Assembly (NCBI GenBank): GCA_002839855.1
Contig: PGYV01000006.1
Coordinates: 1-64,000 of the forward strand
DNA from: Candidatus Goldiibacteriota bacterium HGW-Goldbacteria-1
GTDB taxonomy: Bacteria > Oederibacteriota > PGYV01
DNA length: 64,000 nucleotides
Reading direction: 5' to 3'
Below are positions 1-8,614 of the stretch, in pieces. The translations under genes and the position numbers were made by a program. A model generated the notes under the pieces. It saw nothing but the letters and a program-made list of their open reading frames with translations. It was not told the DNA's origin and made no database searches. Each line of letters starts with the position of its first letter. The stretch's first letter is position 1.

Positions 1-2
1 AT

Positions 3-866
3 TCAACTTCAAATATAGCGGAAGCAAATGAAAATAATAATGTATTTAATTCTCCTGTCGCTATCTGCACGCCGCCGCCTGCATGTACAAACACTCCTGA
101 TGTAACAAATACGGTTACCACGACAACAACCATATCTCCGACAATCACAATGACTCCCACAATAACACCGGCTGTGGCGTGCCTGACGGCTAAAATTAAG
201 GCCAATAACAAATACAATGAATTATACACAAATATTAATTTTACCGGATCGTGTGTTGCTGCAAACCTTCAGTATAAAATAGCGATATATGACGGCGCGA
301 ATAATCTTATCACCACAAAAACTGCGTATTCAGGTTACGGCGGTGTGCTTACATATAATTACACTTCAAATGGAAGTAATAATATAAGCGCGCCCTGGCA
401 TGTTGCCATAATGTTACCGTCTTATAATCCGCCTGCGGTTTATAATGCATCTGATGCGGATTTTGAGGATATTTATGAATTCACAGTAATGGTAAGCGCT
501 CCGGCACCCACGCCAACACTGCCGTGTACCAATATGGTTGGTGTTTACCACGGCCAATTAACCCTGATTAAGTACTTCGATTATAAACTAAACGATTGTA
601 ATGCTTTTACTGTAAAGGTTAATTACTGTACAGAAAATACACGCATTGCGCTGTATGACGCGGGGAACAACCTGCTTAAAACAGAACTGTTAACCTGTCA
701 GACACCGGGAATGTCCGGGCTTCAGATGTTTTATCACATTGCAGGAACAGAGGTTCCCGGGATATGGCATATTGATTTGTATGGCGAATCAGATACAGTG
801 CCTCTTGTCAGAACCGGTGCCGGCACAATCAGTTCATGTCCGGAAGGTAGTTTAGTTGTAGAATAA
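3..866 (+). CDS. Secreted beta-sandwich protein, 5' end cut off by the window
   Basis: The frame is open from the first bases of the window, so this is the C-terminal part of a longer protein; the first ATG (150) lies inside a Thr-rich linker and is unlikely to be the start. The first residues, ending in an EANENNNVF motif, look like the end of a CARDB-type adhesion domain. A Thr/Pro linker follows, then two related Cys-containing beta-rich modules: the first has AIYDGANN and ends near PWHVAIM, the second has ALYDAGNN and ends near IWHIDLY. The matching phrases suggest an internal duplication. It lacks the YPNP-type C-terminal domain of the other secreted proteins here. A strong hairpin terminator follows. 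Function is unknown; a surface or extracellular protein is inferred. Confidence 0.7.
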   Translation, partial: STSNIAEANENNNVFNSPVAICTPPPACTNTPDVTNTVTTTTTISPTITMTPTITPAVACLTAKIKANNKYNELYTNINFTGSCVAANLQYKIAIYDGANNLITTKTAYSGYGGVLTYNYTSNGSNNISAPWHVAIMLPSYNPPAVYNASDADFEDIYEFTVMVSAPAPTPTLPCTNMVGVYHGQLTLIKYFDYKLNDCNAFTVKVNYCTENTRIALYDAGNNLLKTELLTCQTPGMSGLQMFYHIAGTEVPGIWHIDLYGESDTVPLVRTGAGTISSCPEGSLVVE

Positions 867-890
867 CCCTTAAAAATATAGCGTTTATAA

Positions 891-920
891 AAGGCAGGGC
901 ATAACAAGCCCTGCCTTTTT
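891..920 (+). terminator. Rho-independent terminator after the partial secreted-protein gene
   Basis: GGCAGGGC and GCCCTGCC form an 8-bp perfect stem around a 7-base loop, followed by a run of five T. It lies 25 bases after the stop at 866. Confidence 0.85.
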
Positions 921-935
921 CATTTAATATTATCC

Positions 936-964
936 TTGATTTTTTGCAAATGCAGGAGTAATAT
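936..964 (+). promoter_or_regulatory. Predicted sigma-70 promoter for porCDAB
   Basis: TTGATT (936-941), a 17-base spacer and TAATAT (959-964). This would leave a leader of about 95 bases before the porC start at 1066. Seen by eye only. Confidence 0.45.
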
Positions 965-1065
965 ATAAATGTTTTTTGAAGCTTATCAGCAAAACTGATA
1001 TCCTGAAACAAACAATTTTACTGTTTATTATTAAATTTCTATACACCTTAAGGAGGTGCGCAGTA

Positions 1066-1638
1066 ATGAAGAATATGGTAGAAATCAGATGGCACGGAAG
1101 AGGCGGTCAGGGAGCAAAGACCGCCGCGCTTCTTCTTGGAGAAGCAGCGGTAAATGCCGGAAAGTATGTTCAGGCATTCCCCGAGTACGGACCGGAAAGA
1201 ATGGGCGCCCCTGTTGCGGCTTATGACAGGATTGCGGATGAAGAAATTACGATTCACTCACCTGTAATCGCGCCAAACGTAGTTGCTGTCCTTGACGAAA
1301 CGCTTATGGATTCCATAGACGTTACAAAAGGGCTTCCCGCAGACGGAGTCCTTATCGTAAACACCCCGTTTGACAAAGCGGAAGTTGAAAAAAGGGTAAA
1401 CTGGAAAGGAAAGGTTGTTGTTATTGACGCTTCAAAGATAGCTCAGGCCACTATCGGAAAACCGATACCGAACACGCCCATGATAGGAGCCCTGCTTGGC
1501 GCAACAAACCTTATGCCGCTGCAGGCTTTCCTTGACGATACAAAAAAGAAACTTGAAAAGAAGTTTAAATCCAAACCGGAAGTTATTGAAGGAAATCTTA
1601 AAGCCATATCTCTGGCATATGAGGAGGTAAAGAAATAA
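1066..1638 (+). CDS. porC: 2-oxoacid:ferredoxin oxidoreductase, gamma subunit
   Basis: Gamma subunit of the pyruvate/2-oxoacid:ferredoxin oxidoreductase, a cytoplasmic enzyme that decarboxylates 2-oxoacids to acyl-CoA and passes electrons to ferredoxin. The 190-residue protein opens with the family's GRGGQG motif (residues 11-16), followed by the conserved FPEYGPERMGAPV stretch. I chose the ATG at 1066 because AGGAGG lies at 1051-1056; an upstream in-frame ATG (976) would add 30 non-conserved residues and put this ribosome site inside the gene. It is first of four genes in gamma-delta-alpha-beta order, typical of the four-subunit enzyme of anaerobes. Its stop codon overlaps the porD start by one base. 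Substrate (pyruvate or another 2-oxoacid) cannot be fixed from sequence alone. Confidence 0.93.
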   Translation: MKNMVEIRWHGRGGQGAKTAALLLGEAAVNAGKYVQAFPEYGPERMGAPVAAYDRIADEEITIHSPVIAPNVVAVLDETLMDSIDVTKGLPADGVLIVNTPFDKAEVEKRVNWKGKVVVIDASKIAQATIGKPIPNTPMIGALLGATNLMPLQAFLDDTKKKLEKKFKSKPEVIEGNLKAISLAYEEVKK

Positions 1639-2045
1639 TGTCAACCAAACCTAACATTAAAGGCTGGAAAGACTTAAACGTAGGCGGCGTCGTTGAAAGC
1701 GGCACGTCGGAATTTTTTCATACAGGCGACTGGAGAAGCAAAGTACCCGTATGGCAGGAAAAGAACTGCATACAGTGCATGAACTGCTGGGCTTTCTGTC
1801 CGGACCACGCTGTAAAAGTAAAGGACGGCAAACGCGCTGAATATGATTACGCATACTGCAAAGGGTGCGGAATATGCGCTGAAGAATGCCCGAAAACAAC
1901 AATCGCGATAAACGCAATTAAGAAAGAAGACCCAAGCTCTAAAGTGGACAGTTTTGACGGCGCAAAAGACCCAAGGTTTGTGGAAAAAGCCGCCATATTA
2001 ATGGTATCACTGAAAGACGCCAAAGATAAATTCGGCGTTAAATAA
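1638..2045 (+). CDS. porD: 2-oxoacid:ferredoxin oxidoreductase, delta (2x[4Fe-4S]) subunit
   Basis: Ferredoxin-like electron-transfer subunit of 135 residues. Two [4Fe-4S] motifs are visible: cysteines 44, 47, 50 and 54 (CxxCxxCxxxCP), and 74, 77, 80 and 84 (CxxCxxCxxxCP). These relay electrons from the TPP-containing catalytic core to external ferredoxin. Translation is coupled to porC: TAATG overlaps its stop, and the GAGGAGG ribosome site lies within the porC end (1621-1627). Length and motif spacing are normal for PorD/VorD. Confidence 0.94.
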   Translation: MSTKPNIKGWKDLNVGGVVESGTSEFFHTGDWRSKVPVWQEKNCIQCMNCWAFCPDHAVKVKDGKRAEYDYAYCKGCGICAEECPKTTIAINAIKKEDPSSKVDSFDGAKDPRFVEKAAILMVSLKDAKDKFGVK

Positions 2046-2081
2046 CCAAAACAAATTGGAAAAACAGGAGGATAAAAAATA

Positions 2082-3260
2082 ATGGAAAAGACTATTGTAG
2101 CAAGGACAGGGAATGAAGCCATGGCAGAAGCCATGCGTCAGATTAACCCTGATGTCTGCGCGGCGTACCCGATAACACCGGCTACGGAAATAATGCAGAT
2201 ATTTTCTGCGTTTGTAAACGACGGGCTTGTTAACACAAACCTTATAACAGTGGAATCAGAGCACAGCGCCATGAGCGCCTGCGTGGGTTCCGCGGCAGCC
2301 GGCGCAAGGACAATGACAGCCACTTCATCGCAGGGGCTTATTTACATGCATGAAATTCTGTTCATTGCGGCGTCTTTAAGACTTCCGATAGTAATGGCGG
2401 ATGTTAACCGCGCCATTTCCGGGCCTATCAACATTCACTGCGACCACAGCGACACAATGGCGGAACGCGACAGCGGATGGATTCAGATTTTCTCCGAAAA
2501 TACTCAGGAAGCATACGACAACATGATACAGGCAATAAGAATCGCGGAAAGAAAAGATGTAAGCCTTCCGGCAATGGTAACAACAGACGGTTTTATCATA
2601 AGCCACGGAATGGAAAGGCTTGTAACGTATCCTGATGCTGATGTTAAAAACTTTATCGGTAAGTACGACCCTCCGTATAACGTCTTGAACCTTGAAAAAC
2701 CTATAACAGTGGGTTCCATCGTTCTGACAGATTATTACCTTGAACACAAAAAAGCCCAGCATGAAGCCATGAAGAACGCGAAACAGGCTATTCTGGATAT
2801 TGGTAAAGAGTTTGGCAAGGTGTTCGGAAAAGAATACGGTTTCTTTGAAGAATACAAGACAGATGACGCTGACTATATCCTTGTGTGCCTTGGTTCCACG
2901 GCAGGCACCACAAAAGCGGCAATTGAAGAATTAAGGCAGGAAGGCATAAAGTGCGGGCTTATCAAAATAAGAATGTTCAGGCCTTTCCCGGCTGAAGAAC
3001 TTGCGGCAGCGCTTAAAAAATGCAAAGGCGTTGTTGTACTTGACCGCTCTGAAGCCATGAACACACAGGCAGGCCCGGTTGCAACAGAAATTAAAGCGGC
3101 CCTTTACGATGCGGGAATGGTAAAACCCATGCACAATTATATTTACGGGCTTGGCGGCAGGGAAATATACATAGAAGACATTAAGACGGTATTTAGAAAC
3201 ATATCCAAAGATTCCAAGGGCAGCAATGAAGTCAAGTACCTTGGCTTAAAGGAGGCATAA
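2082..3260 (+). CDS. porA: 2-oxoacid:ferredoxin oxidoreductase, alpha subunit
   Basis: Alpha subunit, 392 residues, of normal length for the four-subunit enzyme. It contains the pyrimidine-binding (PP) domain, with the YPITPATEI motif near residue 29 and the ESEHSAM motif (Glu expected to activate the TPP ring). It also has the family stretch VNRAISGPINIHCDHSD followed by RDSGWIQIF. Domain II and the C-terminal Rossmann-like region (RMFRPFP, VLDRSEAMN) are intact. AGGAGG lies about ten bases before the ATG. VNRAISGP and the RDSGW stretch fit pyruvate-type enzymes best, but related 2-oxoacids are possible. Two bases separate it from porB. Confidence 0.94.
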   Translation: MEKTIVARTGNEAMAEAMRQINPDVCAAYPITPATEIMQIFSAFVNDGLVNTNLITVESEHSAMSACVGSAAAGARTMTATSSQGLIYMHEILFIAASLRLPIVMADVNRAISGPINIHCDHSDTMAERDSGWIQIFSENTQEAYDNMIQAIRIAERKDVSLPAMVTTDGFIISHGMERLVTYPDADVKNFIGKYDPPYNVLNLEKPITVGSIVLTDYYLEHKKAQHEAMKNAKQAILDIGKEFGKVFGKEYGFFEEYKTDDADYILVCLGSTAGTTKAAIEELRQEGIKCGLIKIRMFRPFPAEELAAALKKCKGVVVLDRSEAMNTQAGPVATEIKAALYDAGMVKPMHNYIYGLGGREIYIEDIKTVFRNISKDSKGSNEVKYLGLKEA

Positions 3261-3262
3261 CA

Positions 3263-4213
3263 ATGGCGAATCCGAAACAGTCAGCATTAACAGAAGAAAG
3301 GTTTATAGGCGGACACAGGGCATGCGCGGGATGCGGTTTCCCGATATTTTTAAAACAGGTTCTTGGCTCCACAAGTGATCCTGTAGTGGTTGTATCAGCT
3401 ACGGGCTGCCTTGAAGTTACATCCACAATTTTCCCTTTTTCAGCATGGAAGACGCCTTTTTTACACAACGCGTTTGAAAATTCCGCGGCAACCTGCAGCG
3501 GTATTGAAGGCGCATGGCAGTCGCTTAAGAAACAGGGCAAATACGACAAGAACGTAAAGTTCCTTGCGTTAGGCGGAGACGGCGGCACATACGATATCGG
3601 GCTGCAGTCGCTGTCAGGGGCAATGGAAAGGCGCCACGACATGATGTATGTATGCTATAACAACGAAGCATATATGAACACAGGCGTGCAGCGTTCCGGC
3701 GCAACTCAGTTTGGACAGCACACCACCACTTCACCTGCGGGAAAAGTAGTTTCAGGAAAAACACAGGGAAGCAAAAATTTAACTGAAATAATGGTGGCTC
3801 ACGATATTCCTTATGTAGCCCAGACAACAATAGGCTACTGGCAGGATGCAACAAAAAAGTTTGAAAAAGCATGGGCAGTAACAGGGCCTAAATTTGTAAA
3901 TGTGTATTCACCGTGCGTTCCGGGATGGGGATACCACATGTCCCAGACTGTAAAGATGTCAAAGATGGCTGTTGAAACAAACCTTTGGCCGCTTTACGAA
4001 GTGGAAAACGGAGTTTACACAATTACGTACAAAAATCCTGTTGAAAAAAGGAAACCGGTTGAAGAATTCCTTAAGCTTCAGGTAAGGTTCAAACATCTCA
4101 TGAAGGGCGATGACAAGAGTAAGGTGATTATTGCCCAGATACAAAAGACAATTGACGAGCGTTACGCTCACCTTGAATTGATGGAAAAAGCCACAAACCC
4201 GGCGGCAAAGTAA
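3263..4213 (+). CDS. porB: 2-oxoacid:ferredoxin oxidoreductase, beta (TPP-binding) subunit
   Basis: Beta subunit, 316 residues, carrying the TPP diphosphate/Mg site. The GDGG...NN signature is present (GGDGG from residue 104, NN at 133-134). Cysteines 21, 24, 49 and 218 match the four ligands of the proximal [4Fe-4S] cluster in PorB. The ribosome site AAAGGAGG overlaps the end of porA. It is the last gene of the operon and a GC-rich hairpin terminator follows 30 bases later. All four subunits are intact, so the complex should be functional and would link pyruvate oxidation to ferredoxin in an anaerobe. Confidence 0.94.
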   Translation: MANPKQSALTEERFIGGHRACAGCGFPIFLKQVLGSTSDPVVVVSATGCLEVTSTIFPFSAWKTPFLHNAFENSAATCSGIEGAWQSLKKQGKYDKNVKFLALGGDGGTYDIGLQSLSGAMERRHDMMYVCYNNEAYMNTGVQRSGATQFGQHTTTSPAGKVVSGKTQGSKNLTEIMVAHDIPYVAQTTIGYWQDATKKFEKAWAVTGPKFVNVYSPCVPGWGYHMSQTVKMSKMAVETNLWPLYEVENGVYTITYKNPVEKRKPVEEFLKLQVRFKHLMKGDDKSKVIIAQIQKTIDERYAHLELMEKATNPAAK

Positions 4214-4242
4214 TTTAATTTACGCGGAGTTTGACGGATAAA

Positions 4243-4280
4243 AAAACCGGCGGAGGCGAAAGCCCCCGCCGGTTTTATTT
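4243..4280 (+). terminator. Terminator of the porCDAB operon
   Basis: An AACCGGCGG arm pairs with CCGCCGGTT around a short mismatch, a GGC/GCC inner stem and a GAAA loop, followed by TTTTATTTTT. Confidence 0.85.
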
Positions 4281-4404
4281 TTATGCGGAGGGACGGTTTG
4301 GATTTGGCAGGCGCACCGGCATACAGAAAGGCGATAGTAAAAAGGTGACAGGGGCAACTGACAGGTTACAGCTGACAAATAACAAAAGATACCTGGTTTT
4401 AGGT

Positions 4405-4438
4405 TTGGTAGGCGCACCTTTTAAGGTGCGGCAGTTGG
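4405..4438 (+). repeat. Dispersed hairpin element, forward copy
   Basis: The sequence is TGGTAGGCGC, then ACCTT and AAGGT arms, then GCGGCAGTTG. This is the first copy of the hairpin family that recurs in most gaps of this window. It lies downstream of the porCDAB terminator. Confidence 0.8.
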
Positions 4439-4863
4439 TTTAGGTGTGGATGTTTACCAAAACAAAATGAAAAAACAACTGCCCCGGATAATATTGCATG
4501 ATGCCTGATACAGCTGAAATATTAAAACCCGCTGTTATCAATACTAAACTATCCGATTTTCCGGCCATCCGACCGTCAGTTTTTCCCTTCGTTCCTTCCC
4601 GGGCTTGGGTATATTTTTTCAGGGTGTGCCGAAAATTGGTATTCTTGCATCCAAACAAACTTGAAATCAACATGGTGTTAATTAATTGGCAATCGGGAAT
4701 TTGCGGCACATACGTATATGCCGGCGCGGCATTTAACAGCTCCTGCCGCAGACACAGTATATTAGCGCGGCACACCCTGAAAAAAAACACCCAACCCCTG
4801 TAGGTGTTAATCTAATTTCCGAATCTCGCTGACCTTCTGTCCTTGGATTTTATTCTTTGCCCC
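4439..4863. other. Gap with an imperfect long inverted repeat, MITE-like
   Basis: No gene that I can support. Arms at about 4601-4631 and 4768-4797 are inverted copies of each other: both contain TTTTTTCAGGGTGTGCC on one strand or its complement, and the match extends into the flanks with mismatches. The 136-base interior includes a small CATACGTATATG palindrome. Both strands can be read as short open frames sharing an FFRVCR peptide, which is simply the inverted repeat read twice. A decayed miniature inverted-repeat element is one reading; a large RNA hairpin is another. Confidence 0.45.
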
Positions 4864-4940
4864 GGCCGCCCAGCCGCGTCTTTTTCTTCCGTCCCTCGTG
4901 TTTTCTAGGTTGCCCAGCCGCTCAGCCGCTTAGCTGCGTC
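4864..4940 (-). repeat. Degenerate octamer array upstream of leuS (CCCAGCCG/CTTAGCTG type)
   Basis: Two clusters of CCCAGCCG-like units (4864-4877 and 4912-4937) flank a CCGTCCCTCGTGTTTT phrase. The same phrase and array occur upstream of several other genes here, always in this pyrimidine-rich orientation. The leuS -10 box (TATAAT, 4992-4997) lies about 50 bases further on. Confidence 0.55.
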
Positions 4941-5033
4941 TTTACAGCCGTCCCTCTATTTTTTATCTTCCATCTTCCCATTTTTTCGTGATATAATTTA
5001 TCCATTGTTTACAAATCCAGGAGGAAATTATAT

Positions 5034-7505
5034 ATGTCAGAGCATTATCCGCATAAGGAAACAGAAGAAAAGTGGCATAAGAAATGGGAAGAAAACGGGA
5101 CGTTTAAGGCGACAGGAAAGGGAGAAAAATATTATATTCTTGAAATGTTTCCGTATCCTTCTGGCTACCTTCATATGGGGCATATCCGCGTTTACAGCAT
5201 AGGCGACGTGCTTGCGCATTATAATAGAATGCAGGGTAAAGACGTAATTCACCCCATGGGGTATGACGCGTTTGGATTACCCGCGGAAAACGCTGCGATT
5301 AAAAATAACGTTCATCCCGCTGAATGGACAAAAAAGAATATTGAACACGCGCGCGGTCAGTTTAAAAAACTTGGAATGTCATACGACTGGGACAGGGAAC
5401 TTGCCACCTGCGACGAATCTTATTACAGATGGAATCAGTGGCTTTTTATTAAGTTTTTTGAAAAGGGGCTTGCTTACAGGAAAGCGTCAGCCGTTAACTG
5501 GTGCGAATCATGCGGCACGGTTCTGGCAAACGAGCAGGTACAGGAAGGCAAGTGCTGGCGCTGCGAAAATACAGTTGTCCAGAAAGACTTAACCCAGTGG
5601 TTCTTTAAGACCACGGCTTATTCACAGGAACTGCTTAACGGGCATATTAAAATTGACTGGCCTGAACGCGTTATTGCCATGCAGAAAAACTGGATAGGCA
5701 GAAGCGAAGGCGCAAGGATACTTTTTAAGGAAGAAAAAACAGGCGAGGAAATACCTGTATTTACCACAAGGCCGGATACTATCTTTGGCGCTACATATGT
5801 GGTACTTGCCGCGCAGCACCCTATGGTGGATAAAATAAGGGCAAAAGCAACCGCGGAAAAACAGAAAGAAATAGACGCGTTTAGGGATAAAGTAAAAAAA
5901 ATGGATGTCACTGTTGACACGCTCTTAACCCTTGAAAAAGAGGGTGTGGATACGGGAGAGACGGCAATAAATCCGGTTAACGGGAAAAAGGTACGTATCT
6001 GGATCGGGAATTACGTGCTTATGGATTACGGCACAGGGGCAATTATGGCTGTTCCCACACACGATTCGCGCGACTTTAAGTTCGCGAAAAATTATAACCT
6101 GCCAATGATAGTGGTAATTCAGCCAAAGGATAAAATACTTAAGCTTGAAGAGATGACAGACGCGTATGAAGATGAAGGCGTGCTTGTAAATTCCGGCGAA
6201 TTTGACGGGATAAATAATGTTGAAGCCAAGAAAAAAATTGCCTCCTGGATGAATGATAAGGGCATGGCAAAGATAGAGATAAATTACAGGTTAAAAGACT
6301 GGCTGTTATCACGACAGCGGTACTGGGGAACACCTATTCCCGCCATATACTGCGACAAATGCGGTATCGTAATGGAAAAGGAAGAAAACCTTCCCGTAAA
6401 ACTTCCGCGCGATATTGAATTTTCCGGCAAGGGCAATCCGCTGGAAACATCCAAATCTTTCTTAAATGTAAAATGCCCAAAATGCGGCGGCGATGCCAGG
6501 CGCGAAACAGACACAATGGATACTTTTGTGGATTCGTCATGGTATTTTGTGCGCTACTGCGATTCCAAAAATGAAAAGCTTCCGATAGGAAAAGATGCTG
6601 CCGCAAGGGAACTGCCGGTGGACCAGTACGTAGGCGGGCCGGAACACGCGTGCATGCACCTTATTTATGCCAGGTTCTTTACCTATGTAATGCGCGACCT
6701 GGGGCTTATAAGCTGCAGTGAGCCGTTTAAAAAACTGCTTACGCAGGGCATGGTAATTAAAGACGGCTTTAAGATGTCCAAATCCAAGGGTAATACCGTA
6801 AGCCCTGATGATATGATAGAAAAGTACGGTTCTGATACGGCAAGGCTTTTCATGCTGTTTGCTGCTCCGCCGCAGGCCGACCTTGAATGGAATGACGAGG
6901 CAGTGGAAGGTTCTTTCAGGTTTATTAACAGGATATGGAGAAAGTTTACCCAGTATATTGACCGGGTTAAAGGCGCTTCAGACACAGTTGATTATTCAGC
7001 GCTTGATGAAGCAAAACAGAAACTTGTAAGAAAAACACACCAGACAATTAAAAAAGTTACAAATGACCTGGGCGTGGAACAGCAGTTTAATACCGCGGTA
7101 GCTTCGCTGATGGAGCTGTTTAATACGGTAAGCGCGACAGAAATGGACGCTTCCAAAGACGCGCCGGTAATTAAGTTTGTAATAAAGACAATGGCGCTTT
7201 TAATGGCGCCTATGACCCCGCATTTCAGCGAAGAGTTATGGGAAATGCTTGGAAATAAAGAAAGCATATTTAAGGCGAAATGGCCTGTTTATGATGAATC
7301 TCTTACGGTTGAAAACACGGTTGAATTTGTCCTGCAGGTTAACGGCAAGATAAGGGATAAAATAAAACTGGACTTTAACGCCCCGCAGGAAAAAGCTGAA
7401 AATGCGGCATTTGCGTCAGAAAAAGTCCTTGAATGGACAAAAGGCAAAGAAACCGTAAAAAAGATATTTGTACCAAACAAACTGCTTAATATTGTAGTAA
7501 AATAA
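5034..7505 (+). CDS. leuS: Leucyl-tRNA synthetase
   Basis: Class I aminoacyl-tRNA synthetase that charges tRNA-Leu; 823 residues, normal for bacterial LeuRS. The HIGH motif appears as HMGH (residues 47-50) inside PYPSGYLHMGH, and the KMSKS motif is exact (residues 580-584). Between them lie zinc-ribbon cysteines (CESCG...CWRC and CDKCG...CPKCGG), the CP1 editing domain with TTRPDTIFGAT, and the YVGGPEHACMHL stretch. AGGAGG lies at 5019-5024. It is followed after 35 bases by an lptE-like gene and then holA, the leuS-lptE-holA order known from proteobacteria. The gene is complete. Confidence 0.97.
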   Translation: MSEHYPHKETEEKWHKKWEENGTFKATGKGEKYYILEMFPYPSGYLHMGHIRVYSIGDVLAHYNRMQGKDVIHPMGYDAFGLPAENAAIKNNVHPAEWTKKNIEHARGQFKKLGMSYDWDRELATCDESYYRWNQWLFIKFFEKGLAYRKASAVNWCESCGTVLANEQVQEGKCWRCENTVVQKDLTQWFFKTTAYSQELLNGHIKIDWPERVIAMQKNWIGRSEGARILFKEEKTGEEIPVFTTRPDTIFGATYVVLAAQHPMVDKIRAKATAEKQKEIDAFRDKVKKMDVTVDTLLTLEKEGVDTGETAINPVNGKKVRIWIGNYVLMDYGTGAIMAVPTHDSRDFKFAKNYNLPMIVVIQPKDKILKLEEMTDAYEDEGVLVNSGEFDGINNVEAKKKIASWMNDKGMAKIEINYRLKDWLLSRQRYWGTPIPAIYCDKCGIVMEKEENLPVKLPRDIEFSGKGNPLETSKSFLNVKCPKCGGDARRETDTMDTFVDSSWYFVRYCDSKNEKLPIGKDAAARELPVDQYVGGPEHACMHLIYARFFTYVMRDLGLISCSEPFKKLLTQGMVIKDGFKMSKSKGNTVSPDDMIEKYGSDTARLFMLFAAPPQADLEWNDEAVEGSFRFINRIWRKFTQYIDRVKGASDTVDYSALDEAKQKLVRKTHQTIKKVTNDLGVEQQFNTAVASLMELFNTVSATEMDASKDAPVIKFVIKTMALLMAPMTPHFSEELWEMLGNKESIFKAKWPVYDESLTVENTVEFVLQVNGKIRDKIKLDFNAPQEKAENAAFASEKVLEWTKGKETVKKIFVPNKLLNIVVK

Positions 7506-7540
7506 GAACTGACTGATTTTCAAAAACAGGAGGAACTAAT

Positions 7541-8053
7541 ATGAAAAAAATTATGTTAAGCCTGATGGTTTTAGCGGCACTGGCTGCCGGCTGTGCCACT
7601 TACATTCCTCAGCCCAATCTTGCGCCCGATGTTAAGACTATTTCTATTCCGGTTTTTCTGAATAAGACTGACAAATACGGACTGGAGCAGTACGTAACAC
7701 AGAAGACAATAGATGAATTTCTTGCCGATGGCAGGGTGACAATTCTGGACGAATACAAATCTGACGCGGTTATTAAATGCGTCATTACAAAATACGTGCA
7801 GACCCCGATACTTTTTGACACAAATCAGGTGCCGCAGCAGTACAGGTTAAGGATATACGTGAACATCACATTCTTTGACAATAAGCAGCAGCGCGAACTT
7901 TGGCTTACCAAAGACATGTGGGAAGAGACCACGTATTACGTTGTAAATAACCTTGGAATGCCGGCGGAAGACGAAGAACGCGCCAGGCAGCGGGTGCTTG
8001 ACCAGCTTGCCAACAAGGTGATGAGAAGAGTGATATACGGGAGCATGAATTGA
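7541..8053 (+). CDS. lptE: LptE-like LPS-assembly lipoprotein
   Basis: Predicted outer-membrane lipoprotein of 170 residues. A type II signal peptide ends at LAALAAGC, giving a lipidated Cys18. After it come the conserved IPVFLNKTDKYGLE stretch, the IKCVITKY strand and RLRIYVNITFF, matching the LptE (LPS-assembly) fold. LptE plugs the LptD barrel that inserts lipopolysaccharide into the outer membrane. I rely partly on context: leuS is directly upstream and holA is two genes downstream, as in E. coli and many deltaproteobacteria. A ribosome site (AGGAGG) precedes the ATG. The stop codon TGA overlaps the TTG start of the next gene, implying translational coupling. Confidence 0.82.
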   Translation: MKKIMLSLMVLAALAAGCATYIPQPNLAPDVKTISIPVFLNKTDKYGLEQYVTQKTIDEFLADGRVTILDEYKSDAVIKCVITKYVQTPILFDTNQVPQQYRLRIYVNITFFDNKQQRELWLTKDMWEETTYYVVNNLGMPAEDEERARQRVLDQLANKVMRRVIYGSMN

Positions 8054-8613
8054 AACGGATAATTTTAGCGGTTATACTGACGGTATTTGCATCAGCGCTT
8101 TTTGGCGCGAAGACTTCGCCTGTACTTACGGGGCATATAACAACTTGCAGCGGGCTTATAAATAATTATCCGGCGGACACAACCAACTGGTTTTTCAGGA
8201 CGCAGCACCAGGTCGTTCAGTACTGGGCATACCTTCTTTTTCCGGCAAAACATTCATCGCCGGGAATGAAACAAAGAAACCACTTTTTTGAAAACCCATA
8301 CGCGGTATATTCCGGGGCAGGCTCGCAGGAAGTGGAAGATTCAAACATTTTTGAATTAAGAATAATATCGCCTACGGGCAAAGTGATAGCGGAGAAGGTT
8401 TTAAATTGGGATAAGAACGCGGCGGAAAATAAAAAAGTAACCGTGGACAGCGGGGAATACCTGCCGTATGTTGTCGCCAATTATATCGGCATAAAGCAGA
8501 TGTTTCCGGAAAACGGGCAGGGATTATTGCCGGACGAAATTGGGCTTTATCACGTTGACCTTTATTTAAACGGCAGAAAAATAGCAATGACCTTTTTTGA
8601 GATGAAAGATTAA
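8050..8613 (+). CDS. Secreted protein of unknown function between lptE and holA
   Basis: I do not recognise this 187-residue protein. It starts at a TTG (8050-8052) overlapping the lptE stop, with no better downstream start before the signal peptide. Residues 1-20 form a basic, hydrophobic export signal ending in SALFGA. The mature part has aromatic-rich segments (NWFFRTQHQVVQYWAYLLFP), then strands such as FELRIISPTGKVIAE and a closing GLYHVDLYLNGRKIAMTFFEM, which read like an immunoglobulin-type beta-sandwich. It sits inside a conserved leuS-lptE-holA neighbourhood. A periplasmic role, perhaps in envelope assembly, is only a guess from that position. Confidence 0.75.
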   Translation: MKRIILAVILTVFASALFGAKTSPVLTGHITTCSGLINNYPADTTNWFFRTQHQVVQYWAYLLFPAKHSSPGMKQRNHFFENPYAVYSGAGSQEVEDSNIFELRIISPTGKVIAEKVLNWDKNAAENKKVTVDSGEYLPYVVANYIGIKQMFPENGQGLLPDEIGLYHVDLYLNGRKIAMTFFEMKD

Positions 8614-8614
8614 A

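Noticed and set aside
4220-4803. Short open frames on both strands after porB
   Set aside because: They overlap a terminator, a dispersed hairpin and an inverted repeat, have no ribosome site, and the shared FFRVCR peptide is only the inverted repeat read on both strands.
5005-5592. Alternative frames at the 5' end of leuS
   Set aside because: They are shadows of leuS, which has an exact HMGH motif, ribosome site and full length in its own frame.
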